Source: an uncultured Lysobacter sp. (GTDB lineage Bacteria > Pseudomonadota > Gammaproteobacteria > Xanthomonadales > Xanthomonadaceae). Taken from it: a DNA stretch of 6,311 bases. The position numbers and the translations under genes are program-made. The stretch lies in NCBI GenBank assembly GCA_946479915.1, contig CAMLHR010000080.1, forward strand, positions 1 to 6,311, written 5' to 3'. Shown here piece by piece: positions 1 through 5,950 of the stretch; position 1 is the first letter of the stretch, and every line of letters begins with the position of its first letter. Below the pieces are notes generated by a model. That model saw nothing but the letters and a program-made list of their open reading frames with translations. It did no database searches and was not told the origin of the DNA.

Positions 1-664
1 GGCTGACGGTTTCCGGCGCCAGGCGCAGGTAGTTGGCGATGTCCACGCGCGCCATCGTCAGGTGGAAGCGCGTGGCCGAGAACCCGCGCGCGGCCAGGCG
101 CCGCGAGAGGCCGACCAGGAACGCCGCCAGGCGCTGGTCCGCCGACCAGTCGCCGGCGAGCAGCGCGGCGCGGCCGATGTCGCGGCTGAGCAGCCGGAAC
201 AGCTGGCGCTGCAACCCCGGCAGCCGGGTGGCCAGTACCGCGATCTTCGGGAACGAGAAGCGGCACAGCATCACGGTGTCCAGTGCCACGGCATTGCAGG
301 GGTAGTGCTCGCCGTCGATCGCGTCCAGGCCGATCACTTCGCCCGGGAGGTGGAAGCCGAGCACGTGCTCGCGCCCGTCGCGGTCGATCACGTAGGTCTT
401 GACGGTGCCCGCGCGGACGGCGGCGATCGCCTCGAACGGCTCGCCCTCGCGGAACAGGTGCTCCCCGGCATGGAACGGGCCCACGTGGTCCACCAGCACG
501 TGGAGGTCGCGCAGCGCGCCCTTGTCCATGCCCTCGGCCAGGCAGGCCTGGGAGAACGCGCAGGTGGAGCAGAAGGTGAAGGCGTCGCCGTCGTCGGCGA
601 CCACGCGCGCGTCGACGTGCGGGAATTCGACGGGGGGCGTCAGGGGAGGTACCGGTCGAAGCAC
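1..664 (-). CDS. fnr: FNR/ANR-type oxygen-sensing transcription regulator (Crp/Fnr family), C-terminus cut by window edge
   Basis: I translated this gene by hand from the minus strand; 221 residues are visible. Seen: an N-terminal cysteine cluster C32-x2-C35-x5-C41 and a fourth cysteine, C123, in the context HYPCNAV. This is the arrangement that binds the [4Fe-4S] cluster in E. coli FNR (C20, C23, C29, C122). A cyclic-nucleotide-fold sensor domain follows (GFHLPGEVIGLDAI), then a dimer helix region, then the helix-turn-helix (LTMARVDIANYLRLAPETVS), which breaks off inside the recognition helix. About 30-40 residues are missing at the left edge. Known of the family: a cytoplasmic dimer that, when anoxic, binds TTGAT-N4-ATCAA sites to switch on anaerobic genes. 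Start: the frame has a stop just upstream, and GTG at 664 is the only usual start that keeps the cysteines. It overlaps the hemN end by 25 bases and has no clear Shine-Dalgarno, so translation is probably coupled to hemN. The four cysteines separate it from CRP/Clp-type regulators. Confidence 0.93.
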   Translation of the reverse strand, partial: MLRPVPPLTPPVEFPHVDARVVADDGDAFTFCSTCAFSQACLAEGMDKGALRDLHVLVDHVGPFHAGEHLFREGEPFEAIAAVRAGTVKTYVIDRDGREHVLGFHLPGEVIGLDAIDGEHYPCNAVALDTVMLCRFSFPKIAVLATRLPGLQRQLFRLLSRDIGRAALLAGDWSADQRLAAFLVGLSRRLAARGFSATRFHLTMARVDIANYLRLAPETVS

Positions 665-1995
665 ATGGCGATGTTACGCAACAGCAGGCGTCCACGCGAC
701 GTGACTTCGATGCGGTCCGGGTGGAACCGCACCAGGCCGTCCTCCCACAGCGGATGCAGCCGTTCGAGCTCCGCCTGGAAGTAGTCGGCGAAGTCCACGC
801 CGTGCCTGCGGGACAGCGACGCCACCGGGATTTCCCCGCGGCACATCAGCGACTGGATCAGGTCCGCGCGAAGCACGTCGTCGTCGTCCAGGCGCAGGCC
901 GCGGAACACCGGCAGCTTCCCCTGGTCCAGCGCGACCTGCCAGGCCGCGACGTCGCGCGGGTTCTGGCTGTAGGTGTCGCCGATGTGGCTGATGGCGCTC
1001 ACGCCCAGGCCGACCAGGTCCGAGTCCGCGTGCGTGGTGTAGCCCATGAAGTTGCGGTGCAGCCCGCCACGCGCGCGCGCGATGGCCAGTTCGTCGTCCG
1101 GGAGCGCGAAGTGGTCCATGCCGATGTACTCGTAGCCGGCCGCCCCCAGGCGTTCGATCGCCAGCTGCAGCAGCCCGAGCTTCGTGGCGGCGTCCGGCAG
1201 GTCCGCCTCGTCGATCTGGCGCTGCGCGCGGAACAGCTGCGGCATGTGCGCGTAGCTGTACACCGCAACGCGATGCGGCTGCATGTCCGCGACGATGTCG
1301 AGCGTGCGCGCGAACCCGCCTGGTGCCTGCTTCGGCAGCCCGTAGATCAGGTCCACGTTGACCGAGCGGAAGCCGTTCGCGTTGCAGGCGTCCACGACCT
1401 CGCGCGTCTCCTCCACTGACTGGACGCGGTTGACCGCCTGCTGCACCGCCGGGTCGAAGTCCTGGACGCCGAAGCTGGCGCGGTTGAAGCCCACGCGCGC
1501 CAGTTCCGCGATGTCGGCGGCGTCCACGAAGCGCGGGTCGAGCTCGATCGAGATGTCCCGGTCGCGCGCGTCGGAGAACCGGAACTGGCTATGCAGCGTG
1601 TCCACCACCTCGCGCAGTTGCGCGGGCGTGAGGAAGTTCGGCGTGCCGCCGCCGAAGTGCAGCTGGATGACCTCGCGATCGCGGTCGAACAGCTTCGAGA
1701 CCAGGTCGATCTCGCGGTACAGCCGCACCAGGTAGCCCTCGGCGCGCGACTTGTCGCGGGTGATGATCCGGTTGCAGCCGCAGTAGAAGCACGGGCTCGT
1801 GCAGAACGGGATGTGCACGTACAGCGAGAGCCGGCGCGGGATCGGGTCGCCGTTGCTGGCCAGCGCGGCCTCGCGCAGTTCCGCCTCGCCGAAGCCGTCG
1901 TGGAAGCGGGGCGCCGTCGGGTAGGACGTGTAGCGCGGCCCGGGCCGGTCGTGGCGGCGGAGCAGGTCGGGGTCGAAGCGCAGGGTCGTGGGCAT
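640..1995 (-). CDS. hemN: Oxygen-independent coproporphyrinogen III dehydrogenase (radical SAM)
   Basis: 451 residues, close to the 457 of E. coli HemN. It oxidatively decarboxylates two propionate side chains of coproporphyrinogen III to give protoporphyrinogen IX. It uses S-adenosylmethionine and a [4Fe-4S] cluster instead of O2, in the cytoplasm, as a step of heme synthesis without oxygen. Seen: the HemN opening GPRYTSYPTA (19-28); the radical SAM cluster C65-x3-C69-x2-C72-x-C74 in YVHIPFC...CGCN, where the fourth cysteine (CxC) marks true HemN rather than HemW; and GGGTP just after. The C-terminal HemN domain is present to the end (MCFDRYLP). Start: ATG at 1995 places GPRYTSYP near the same distance from the N-terminus as in E. 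coli. The same frame stays open far upstream, but that part is antisense-free noise inside oleD. There is no Shine-Dalgarno before the ATG. The gene lies 44 bases after oleD, and a perfect FNR box lies upstream. It overlaps fnr at its 3' end. Confidence 0.96.
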   Translation of the reverse strand: MPTTLRFDPDLLRRHDRPGPRYTSYPTAPRFHDGFGEAELREAALASNGDPIPRRLSLYVHIPFCTSPCFYCGCNRIITRDKSRAEGYLVRLYREIDLVSKLFDRDREVIQLHFGGGTPNFLTPAQLREVVDTLHSQFRFSDARDRDISIELDPRFVDAADIAELARVGFNRASFGVQDFDPAVQQAVNRVQSVEETREVVDACNANGFRSVNVDLIYGLPKQAPGGFARTLDIVADMQPHRVAVYSYAHMPQLFRAQRQIDEADLPDAATKLGLLQLAIERLGAAGYEYIGMDHFALPDDELAIARARGGLHRNFMGYTTHADSDLVGLGVSAISHIGDTYSQNPRDVAAWQVALDQGKLPVFRGLRLDDDDVLRADLIQSLMCRGEIPVASLSRRHGVDFADYFQAELERLHPLWEDGLVRFHPDRIEVTSRGRLLLRNIAMCFDRYLP

Positions 1996-2001
1996 GGCGC
2001 C

Positions 2002-2007
2002 ATCGTG
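2002..2007 (-). promoter_or_regulatory. Candidate -10 element of the hemN-fnr promoter
   Basis: On the minus strand this reads CACGAT. It matches TATAAT at the second, fifth and sixth bases, the most conserved ones. It lies at exactly -12 to -7 if the FNR box at 2030-2043 is centred at -41.5. FNR class II promoters typically need only a weak -10 because the activator replaces the -35 contact. On its own the hexamer is weak; the call rests on the spacing. Confidence 0.45.
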
Positions 2008-2029
2008 GGCAGCGGCGCCGGCGCACGCA

Positions 2030-2043
2030 TTGACCCAGGTCAA
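2030..2043 (-). promoter_or_regulatory. FNR/ANR box upstream of hemN
   Basis: The 14-base sequence TTGACCCAGGTCAA is a perfect inverted repeat (TTGAC-N4-GTCAA). It differs from the FNR/ANR consensus TTGAT-N4-ATCAA only by the symmetric T-to-C and A-to-G change at the inner positions. It covers the oleD stop codon (2040-2042). Its centre is 41.5 bases upstream of 1995, the first base of hemN, which is the class II activator position if transcription starts there. The next genes are hemN, a classic FNR target, and a four-cysteine FNR itself. Binding is inferred, not shown. Confidence 0.78.
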
Positions 2044-3026
2044 CCCCGGCGCAGGCGCTCCAGTCCCTCGGCGATCGTCACCCGCGGCACGTAGCCGAAG
2101 TCGCGCGTGGCCGGCGCCATGTCGTACCAGTGCGTGGTGGCGAGCTGTTCGGCCAGGAAGCGGGTCAGCGGGGGCTCGCCGCGCAACGGCAGCACCGTCC
2201 ACAGCGCCTCGCACGCGGCGCCGATCGCGTAGGCGGCCGGGAACGGCAACGACCGCGTCGCCGGCGGCGCGCCGACGGCCGCGAGCAAGGCATTGACGAT
2301 CTCGCGCACCGGCTTCGGTTCGCCGTTGGAGATGAAGTACGCGCGGCCGGCGCAGGCCGCGCCCGGTGCGAGGTGGTCCAGCGCGTCCAGGTGCGCCTGC
2401 GCTGCGTTGTCGATGTAGGTGGTGTCGATCCGGTTGTGGCCGCCGCCGACCAGGCGCAGGCGCCCGGCCCGCGCGCGCTCCGCCAGTCGCGGCACGAGCT
2501 GCACGTCGCCGGGCCCCCAGATCAGGCGCGGCCGCAGCGCGACCGTCACGAGCGTGGCGTCGTTGGCCGCGAGCACCTCGATCTCGGCCTGTTGCTTCGT
2601 CGCCGCATAGGGCGCCTTGAGGTGCTCGCCGTACGGCACGTCGTCCGCGGTGCCGCCCGCGACCGGGTGTGTCGCGCGGTGGGTGACGCTCGGCGAGGAC
2701 GTGTGGACCAGCCGACCGATGCCGTGCGCGCGGCACGCGTCCAGCACATGGCGCGTGCCGAGCACGTTCGCGCGGAAATAGCCGTCGTACGCCCCCCACG
2801 CGCCCGCCTTCGCCGCGTTGTGGAGGACCGCGTCGAAGCCGCCCGCGAACGCCGCCAGCACCGCGTCGCGGTCGGCGAGGTCGCCCTGGACCTGGCGCAC
2901 GCCGAGCGCGTCGAGCGCGGGGTAATGGCCGCGGTTGAAGCTGGCCACCCGGTCGCCGCGCGCCACCAGGGCACGGCACAGCGCCTGCCCCAGGAACCCG
3001 CCGCCGCCGGTCACCAGCACCTTCAT
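2040..3026 (-). CDS. oleD: OleD, NAD(P)-dependent 2-alkyl-3-ketoalkanoate reductase
   Basis: 328 residues, an extended short-chain dehydrogenase/reductase. It reduces the 2-alkyl-3-keto acid made by OleA to the 2-alkyl-3-hydroxy acid, the second step of long-chain olefin synthesis, and works in the OleBCD enzyme assembly. Seen: an N-terminal Rossmann fold with the nucleotide loop TGGGGFLG (6-13), the catalytic YxxxK as Y140-AAT-K144, and the serine region HTSSPSV (108-114). The stretch [15 protein letters not shown] (70-83) is typical of OleD and helps separate it from other sugar- or sterol-type epimerases. Start: ATG at 3026 overlaps the oleC stop as ATGA and is preceded by a strong GGAGG five bases upstream, so the choice is firm. 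The same frame runs on upstream, but only as a shadow of oleC. The stop lies inside the FNR box of hemN. Confidence 0.94.
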   Translation of the reverse strand: MKVLVTGGGGFLGQALCRALVARGDRVASFNRGHYPALDALGVRQVQGDLADRDAVLAAFAGGFDAVLHNAAKAGAWGAYDGYFRANVLGTRHVLDACRAHGIGRLVHTSSPSVTHRATHPVAGGTADDVPYGEHLKAPYAATKQQAEIEVLAANDATLVTVALRPRLIWGPGDVQLVPRLAERARAGRLRLVGGGHNRIDTTYIDNAAQAHLDALDHLAPGAACAGRAYFISNGEPKPVREIVNALLAAVGAPPATRSLPFPAAYAIGAACEALWTVLPLRGEPPLTRFLAEQLATTHWYDMAPATRDFGYVPRVTIAEGLERLRRG

Positions 3027-4660
3027 GCCAGCCTCCGCGCGGCCCAGCGCGCCAGCGCCTCGCGGCCGATCTTCGCGTTGTGGCGGATGTCCACCGGGAA
3101 CCGGGGGTGGCGCAGGAAGGTGCCGATGGTGGCGGTGTGCGCATGCGCGGCGCCGATCGCGCGCAGCTCGTCCTCGATGCGCGGCCAGTCGGCGGCGCGC
3201 ACGCCCGCGGCCGGCTCCACGCACAACACGGGACGTTGCCGGCCGCGCTCCCCGAGGCCCACGAGCGCGGTGCGGCGCACGCGCGGATGGACGTCGAACA
3301 CCGGTTCCACCTGCTCGGTGTACAGCGGTCCGTCGGGCGTCTCGACCCGCTGCGACTTGCGGCCGCAGAACCAGAGCCGGCCCTCGGCGTCGAGCCAGCC
3401 AACGTCGCCCATCCGGTGCACGACGCGCGCGCTGCCGTCGGGCAGGCGCTCGCGGACCTTGGCGAGGGCGGTGGCGGCGTCGCGGTTGAAGTAGCTGTCG
3501 GTGGCCGTCGGGCCGGCGACGGTGATCTCGCCGACCTCGCCGTCGGGCACCTGCAGCGCGTCGTCCCATTCCGGCAGGGCGCCGTCGTCGATGCGGATGA
3601 TCCGCACCACGTTCGGCGGCACCGGGCGGCCGACACAGGTGCCGGCGCCGGCCTCGGTGCATTCGCGCAGGGCGACCAGCTCCGCGCCCTCGATGGCGGC
3701 GACCGGCAGGCATTCGGTCGCGCCGTACGGCGTCCAGAACCGCGCGTCCGGCGGCAGCAGCCGGCGCATCGTCGCGACGATGTCGGGCGGCACCGGCGCG
3801 CCGGCGGACGTCACGCGCGCCACGCCCGGCAGCGACTGCCCGTGGTTCGCGAGCACGCGCACCAGCGCGGGCGACCCGAACAGCTGGGTCACGCCGAAGC
3901 GCGCGATCGCGTCGTGCAGCTTGCGCGGATCCGCGCGCGCGGGCCGCGTGGGATCCATGTCGGGGAGGATCGACGTCAGGCCCAGCGCCGGGTCGAACAG
4001 CGCGAACGGCGGGAACGTCGGCAGGTCCACGCCGCCGGGTTCGATGCCGAACGCGTCGCGCAGCATCGCGACCTGTGCGGAGAAGTGCCGGTGACGGTAG
4101 ACGACGCCCTTGGGCACGCCGGTCGAGCCGGAGGTGAACAGGATCGCCGCGGTGTCGTCGGGTTGCGTGTCGGCGAGCTGCGGCCCCGCGCCCGCGCCAT
4201 CGGCCTCGACCCGGGCGAGCGTCGCGTCCGCCAGCCAGCGCCGGCCCCCGGTGGTGATCCGCACGCGGGCCGAGCGCGCCCACCCCAGCACCACGCGCGC
4301 CGCGTGGGCGAGCGGGATGCCGACGAAGGCCTCCGCTTGCGCCTCGTCCAGGCACTGCTTCAGCGCCCGCCGGTCGATGCCCGGGTCCACCAGCACCGGG
4401 ACCGCGCCGGCCTTGAACAGCGCGAACATCAGCAGGAAGAAGCCGGACGAGGGCCGGACCATCACCACCGTGCGCGTCCCGCGGCCGATGCCGTGGCGTG
4501 CCAGCCCGGCGGCGATCGCGTCGCTGCGCCGGTCGAGCGCCCCGTAGCTCAGCATCTCGCGGTAGCGGCCGTCCCGGCCCGGCACCCGCAGGGCAATCCT
4601 GTCCGGATGCTGGCTGGCCAGCGCGGGCAGCGCGGCGGCGATGTTGCAGGCGGTCCCCAT
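3023..4660 (-). CDS. oleC: OleC, ATP-dependent beta-lactone synthetase (AMP-forming, ANL superfamily)
   Basis: 545 residues. Known of OleC: it converts a 2-alkyl-3-hydroxy acid and ATP to a cis-beta-lactone, AMP and pyrophosphate, the third step of olefin synthesis. Seen: the ANL phosphate loop [11 protein letters not shown] (175-185); the adenine/Mg motif YGATE (312-316); the GD hinge region [19 protein letters not shown] (417-435); and the C-terminal catalytic lysine K530 in [10 protein letters not shown]. The length and the complete set of core motifs indicate an intact enzyme. Start: ATG at 4660 gives [15 protein letters not shown], the usual short N-terminus; the frame is open to about 5011, but that part is antisense to the YkgJ gene and not credible. 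It overlaps oleD by ATGA. It lies 381 bases after oleB, with the opposing YkgJ gene between, so it may be transcribed through from oleB or from its own promoter; none is clear. Other ANL ligases look similar, but the OleB and OleD neighbours settle the name. Confidence 0.94.
   Translation of the reverse strand: MGTACNIAAALPALASQHPDRIALRVPGRDGRYREMLSYGALDRRSDAIAAGLARHGIGRGTRTVVMVRPSSGFFLLMFALFKAGAVPVLVDPGIDRRALKQCLDEAQAEAFVGIPLAHAARVVLGWARSARVRITTGGRRWLADATLARVEADGAGAGPQLADTQPDDTAAILFTSGSTGVPKGVVYRHRHFSAQVAMLRDAFGIEPGGVDLPTFPPFALFDPALGLTSILPDMDPTRPARADPRKLHDAIARFGVTQLFGSPALVRVLANHGQSLPGVARVTSAGAPVPPDIVATMRRLLPPDARFWTPYGATECLPVAAIEGAELVALRECTEAGAGTCVGRPVPPNVVRIIRIDDGALPEWDDALQVPDGEVGEITVAGPTATDSYFNRDAATALAKVRERLPDGSARVVHRMGDVGWLDAEGRLWFCGRKSQRVETPDGPLYTEQVEPVFDVHPRVRRTALVGLGERGRQRPVLCVEPAAGVRAADWPRIEDELRAIGAAHAHTATIGTFLRHPRFPVDIRHNAKIGREALARWAARRLA
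3032..3036 (-). promoter_or_regulatory. Shine-Dalgarno of oleD
   Basis: GGAGG on the minus strand, five bases before the ATG at 3026 and inside the last codons of oleC. It is the clearest ribosome binding site in the window and fixes the oleD start. Together with the ATGA overlap it suggests re-initiation by ribosomes finishing oleC. Confidence 0.8.
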
Positions 4661-4671
4661 GCCGCTATCAT
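4644..4671 (+). promoter_or_regulatory. Candidate sigma-70 promoter for the YkgJ-family gene
   Basis: TTGCAG (4644-4649), a 16-base spacer, and TATCAT (4666-4671). The -10 matches TATAAT in five of six bases and the -35 matches TTGACA in three of six. Transcription would start near 4678 and give a leader of about 25 bases before the ATG at 4703. The -35 part lies inside the first codons of oleC on the other strand. This is the only AT-leaning patch in this stretch, but the call rests on sequence match alone. Confidence 0.45.
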
Positions 4672-4702
4672 CGCCGCCCGCGCTGCATGCGATCCACCAC
4701 GG

Positions 4703-5242
4703 ATGCTCCATCCCTGCCTGACCTGCGGCGCCTGCTGCGCCCACTTCCGGATCAGCTTCCACTGGTCCGAGGCCGATCCCGCCCTGGGCGGCACCGTTCC
4801 CGTCGAACTCGCCGAGCCGCTGCGCCGCCATGAACTGGTGATGCGCGGCACCTCGCAGTCCAGCCCGCGCTGCGTCGCCCTCGACGCGGAGATCGGCGTG
4901 CGTTCGCGCTGCGGTATCCATCCGGTGCGCCCGAGCGTGTGCCGCGCGGTGGACGCGTCGTGGGAATTCGGGGCGCCGAGCGCGCAATGCGACAAGGCGC
5001 GGCTCGCGCACGGCCTCGCGCCGCTGACGCCGTCCGACTGGTCAGGCGTGGTCGAGGAAGCGCCGGATGGCGGGCACGAGGACCTCGTGCCGGTCCTCGA
5101 GCACGTAGTGCCCCGCGTCCTCGAAGGCATGGACCTCGGCATCCGGCCAGGCCTCGCGGAAGGCGTCGAGGCAATGCCGGTCGAAGACGAAATCCGCCAG
5201 GCCCCAGCCGAGGAAGGCGGGGCGGCCTGCGAACTCGCGTAG
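4703..5242 (+). CDS. YkgJ-family cysteine-cluster protein (putative Zn/Fe chelator), with an antisense C-terminal tail
   Basis: 179 codons are open, but only about the first 113 look like a genuine protein. Seen: C5-x2-C8-x2-C11-C12 (HPCLTCGACC) at the start, then C57, C70, C80 and C96 in the contexts SPRCVAL, SRCGIHP, PSVCRAV and AQCDKAR. This is the eight-cysteine pattern of the YkgJ/UPF0153 zinc- or iron-binding family; the precise function is not known. Residue 113 (W, in LTPSDW) is the last one outside oleB. Codon 114 is exactly the complement of the oleB stop codon, and the remaining 66 residues lie antisense to oleB, in the same codon register. The stop at 5240-5242 is the complement of a rare CTA leucine codon (OleB L237). 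The tail is acidic and carries no motif I recognise. The gene is divergent from oleC (42 bases between the start codons) and convergent with oleB. It has no strong Shine-Dalgarno. There is no known role in olefin synthesis. Confidence 0.82.
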   Translation: MLHPCLTCGACCAHFRISFHWSEADPALGGTVPVELAEPLRRHELVMRGTSQSSPRCVALDAEIGVRSRCGIHPVRPSVCRAVDASWEFGAPSAQCDKARLAHGLAPLTPSDWSGVVEEAPDGGHEDLVPVLEHVVPRVLEGMDLGIRPGLAEGVEAMPVEDEIRQAPAEEGGAACELA

Positions 5243-5950
5243 CCGCCGTCCGCTCTCCTCGACCAGCGGCCAGGCCCGGTCTCCCGGGCGCAGCGGGATG
5301 TCCTGCATGAAGCGCAAGGTCGAGATCGCGGCGTCCCAGCCCCGGTAGGGCGCGATGTAGGCCTCGCGCACGACGGCGGGCAGCCTGCGTTCGGTGCCCA
5401 GCCAGGCCGCGCCGCGCGCGAACAGGTTGAAGCGCCGGATCAGCCAGCCGCCGATCCGCGAGTCGCGCCCGAGCGACAGCTGCCATGGCATCGGCTTGGC
5501 CGCCGGCAGCGGGAACGCCGCGGTGTTGAGCACCACCAGTCGCTCGACGCGGTCCATCCGCGACAGCGCCCAGCCGAACCCGACCATCCCGCCCCAGTCG
5601 TGCACCGCCAGCGTCACCGGGCCGGTGATCCCGAGCCGGTCGAGCAGCGTCGCCAGGTCGTCCACGCGCGACTGCAGCGTGTAGTCGTAGCGCGGCGAAG
5701 CGTCCGGCGCGTCGTCGGGCCGGTCCGACAGTCCCATCCCGACGTGGTCCGGCACGATGCACCGGTAGCGGTCGCGCAGGCCCAGCACCAGGTGACGCCA
5801 GTAATAGCTCCACGACGGGTTGCCATGGAGCATGACCACGACCGCGCCGTCGCGCGGGCCTTCGTCCAGGTACGACAGCGCGATGCCGGGACGCACTTCC
5901 ATGCGGCCCGGTTCGAACGGGTAGTCGGGAAGCCGGTGCGGCATCGTCAT
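5042..5950 (-). CDS. oleB: OleB, beta-lactone decarboxylase (alpha/beta hydrolase, haloalkane-dehalogenase-like)
   Basis: 302 residues. Known of OleB: it opens the cis-beta-lactone from OleC and releases CO2 to leave a long-chain internal cis-alkene, the last step of the pathway; it was once annotated as a haloalkane dehalogenase. Seen: the oxyanion-loop HGNPSWSYYWRH (42-53) with N43; the nucleophile elbow VHDWGGM with D118 and W119; and the catalytic histidine H281 in EDAGHYVLED. D253 in WGLADFVFD is a candidate for the third member of the triad. A cap region lies between about 145 and 215 (residues FNLFARGAAWLG fall there). Start: ATG at 5950 overlaps the upstream stop as ATGA; a second ATG at 5944 (MTMPHR) is possible. 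By sequence alone a haloalkane dehalogenase cannot be excluded, but oleC and oleD in the same direction make OleB much the better reading. Confidence 0.93.
   Translation of the reverse strand: MTMPHRLPDYPFEPGRMEVRPGIALSYLDEGPRDGAVVVMLHGNPSWSYYWRHLVLGLRDRYRCIVPDHVGMGLSDRPDDAPDASPRYDYTLQSRVDDLATLLDRLGITGPVTLAVHDWGGMVGFGWALSRMDRVERLVVLNTAAFPLPAAKPMPWQLSLGRDSRIGGWLIRRFNLFARGAAWLGTERRLPAVVREAYIAPYRGWDAAISTLRFMQDIPLRPGDRAWPLVEESGRRLREFAGRPAFLGWGLADFVFDRHCLDAFREAWPDAEVHAFEDAGHYVLEDRHEVLVPAIRRFLDHA

Noticed and set aside
62..784. Open plus-strand frame of 240 codons over fnr and the end of hemN
   Set aside because: It shares codon register with fnr on the other strand. The minus-strand translation has four FNR cysteines and a helix-turn-helix, so the plus frame is a shadow.
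1994..2024. GC palindromes ATGGCGCCAT (1994-2003) and GCGCCGGCGC near the hemN start as a terminator
   Set aside because: There is no run of T after either stem on the minus strand, and short GC palindromes are expected by chance at this base composition.
2130..3494. Open plus-strand frame of 454 codons opposite oleD and oleC
   Set aside because: It is the antisense shadow of two well-supported genes in GC-rich DNA; its product is rich in R, A, H and Q and has no recognisable motif.
1996..3636. Upstream extension of the hemN frame, which would give a 998-residue protein
   Set aside because: The added part runs out of frame through oleD and oleC, is almost only R, A, P and T, and HemN homology begins at the ATG at 1995.
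3027..4355. Upstream extension of the oleD frame, which would make an OleC/OleD-like fusion
   Set aside because: The frame upstream of 3026 differs from the oleC frame, so it is not a fusion; the ATG at 3026 has a strong GGAGG and the Rossmann motif starts right after it.
4661..5011. Upstream extension of the oleC frame over the YkgJ gene
   Set aside because: OleC proteins begin near MGTACN; the extra residues are antisense to a cysteine-cluster gene and show no domain.
4752..5813. Long minus-strand frame overlapping oleB in another register
   Set aside because: It is an out-of-frame shadow of oleB, with no alpha/beta-hydrolase motif and a composition typical of GC-rich noise.
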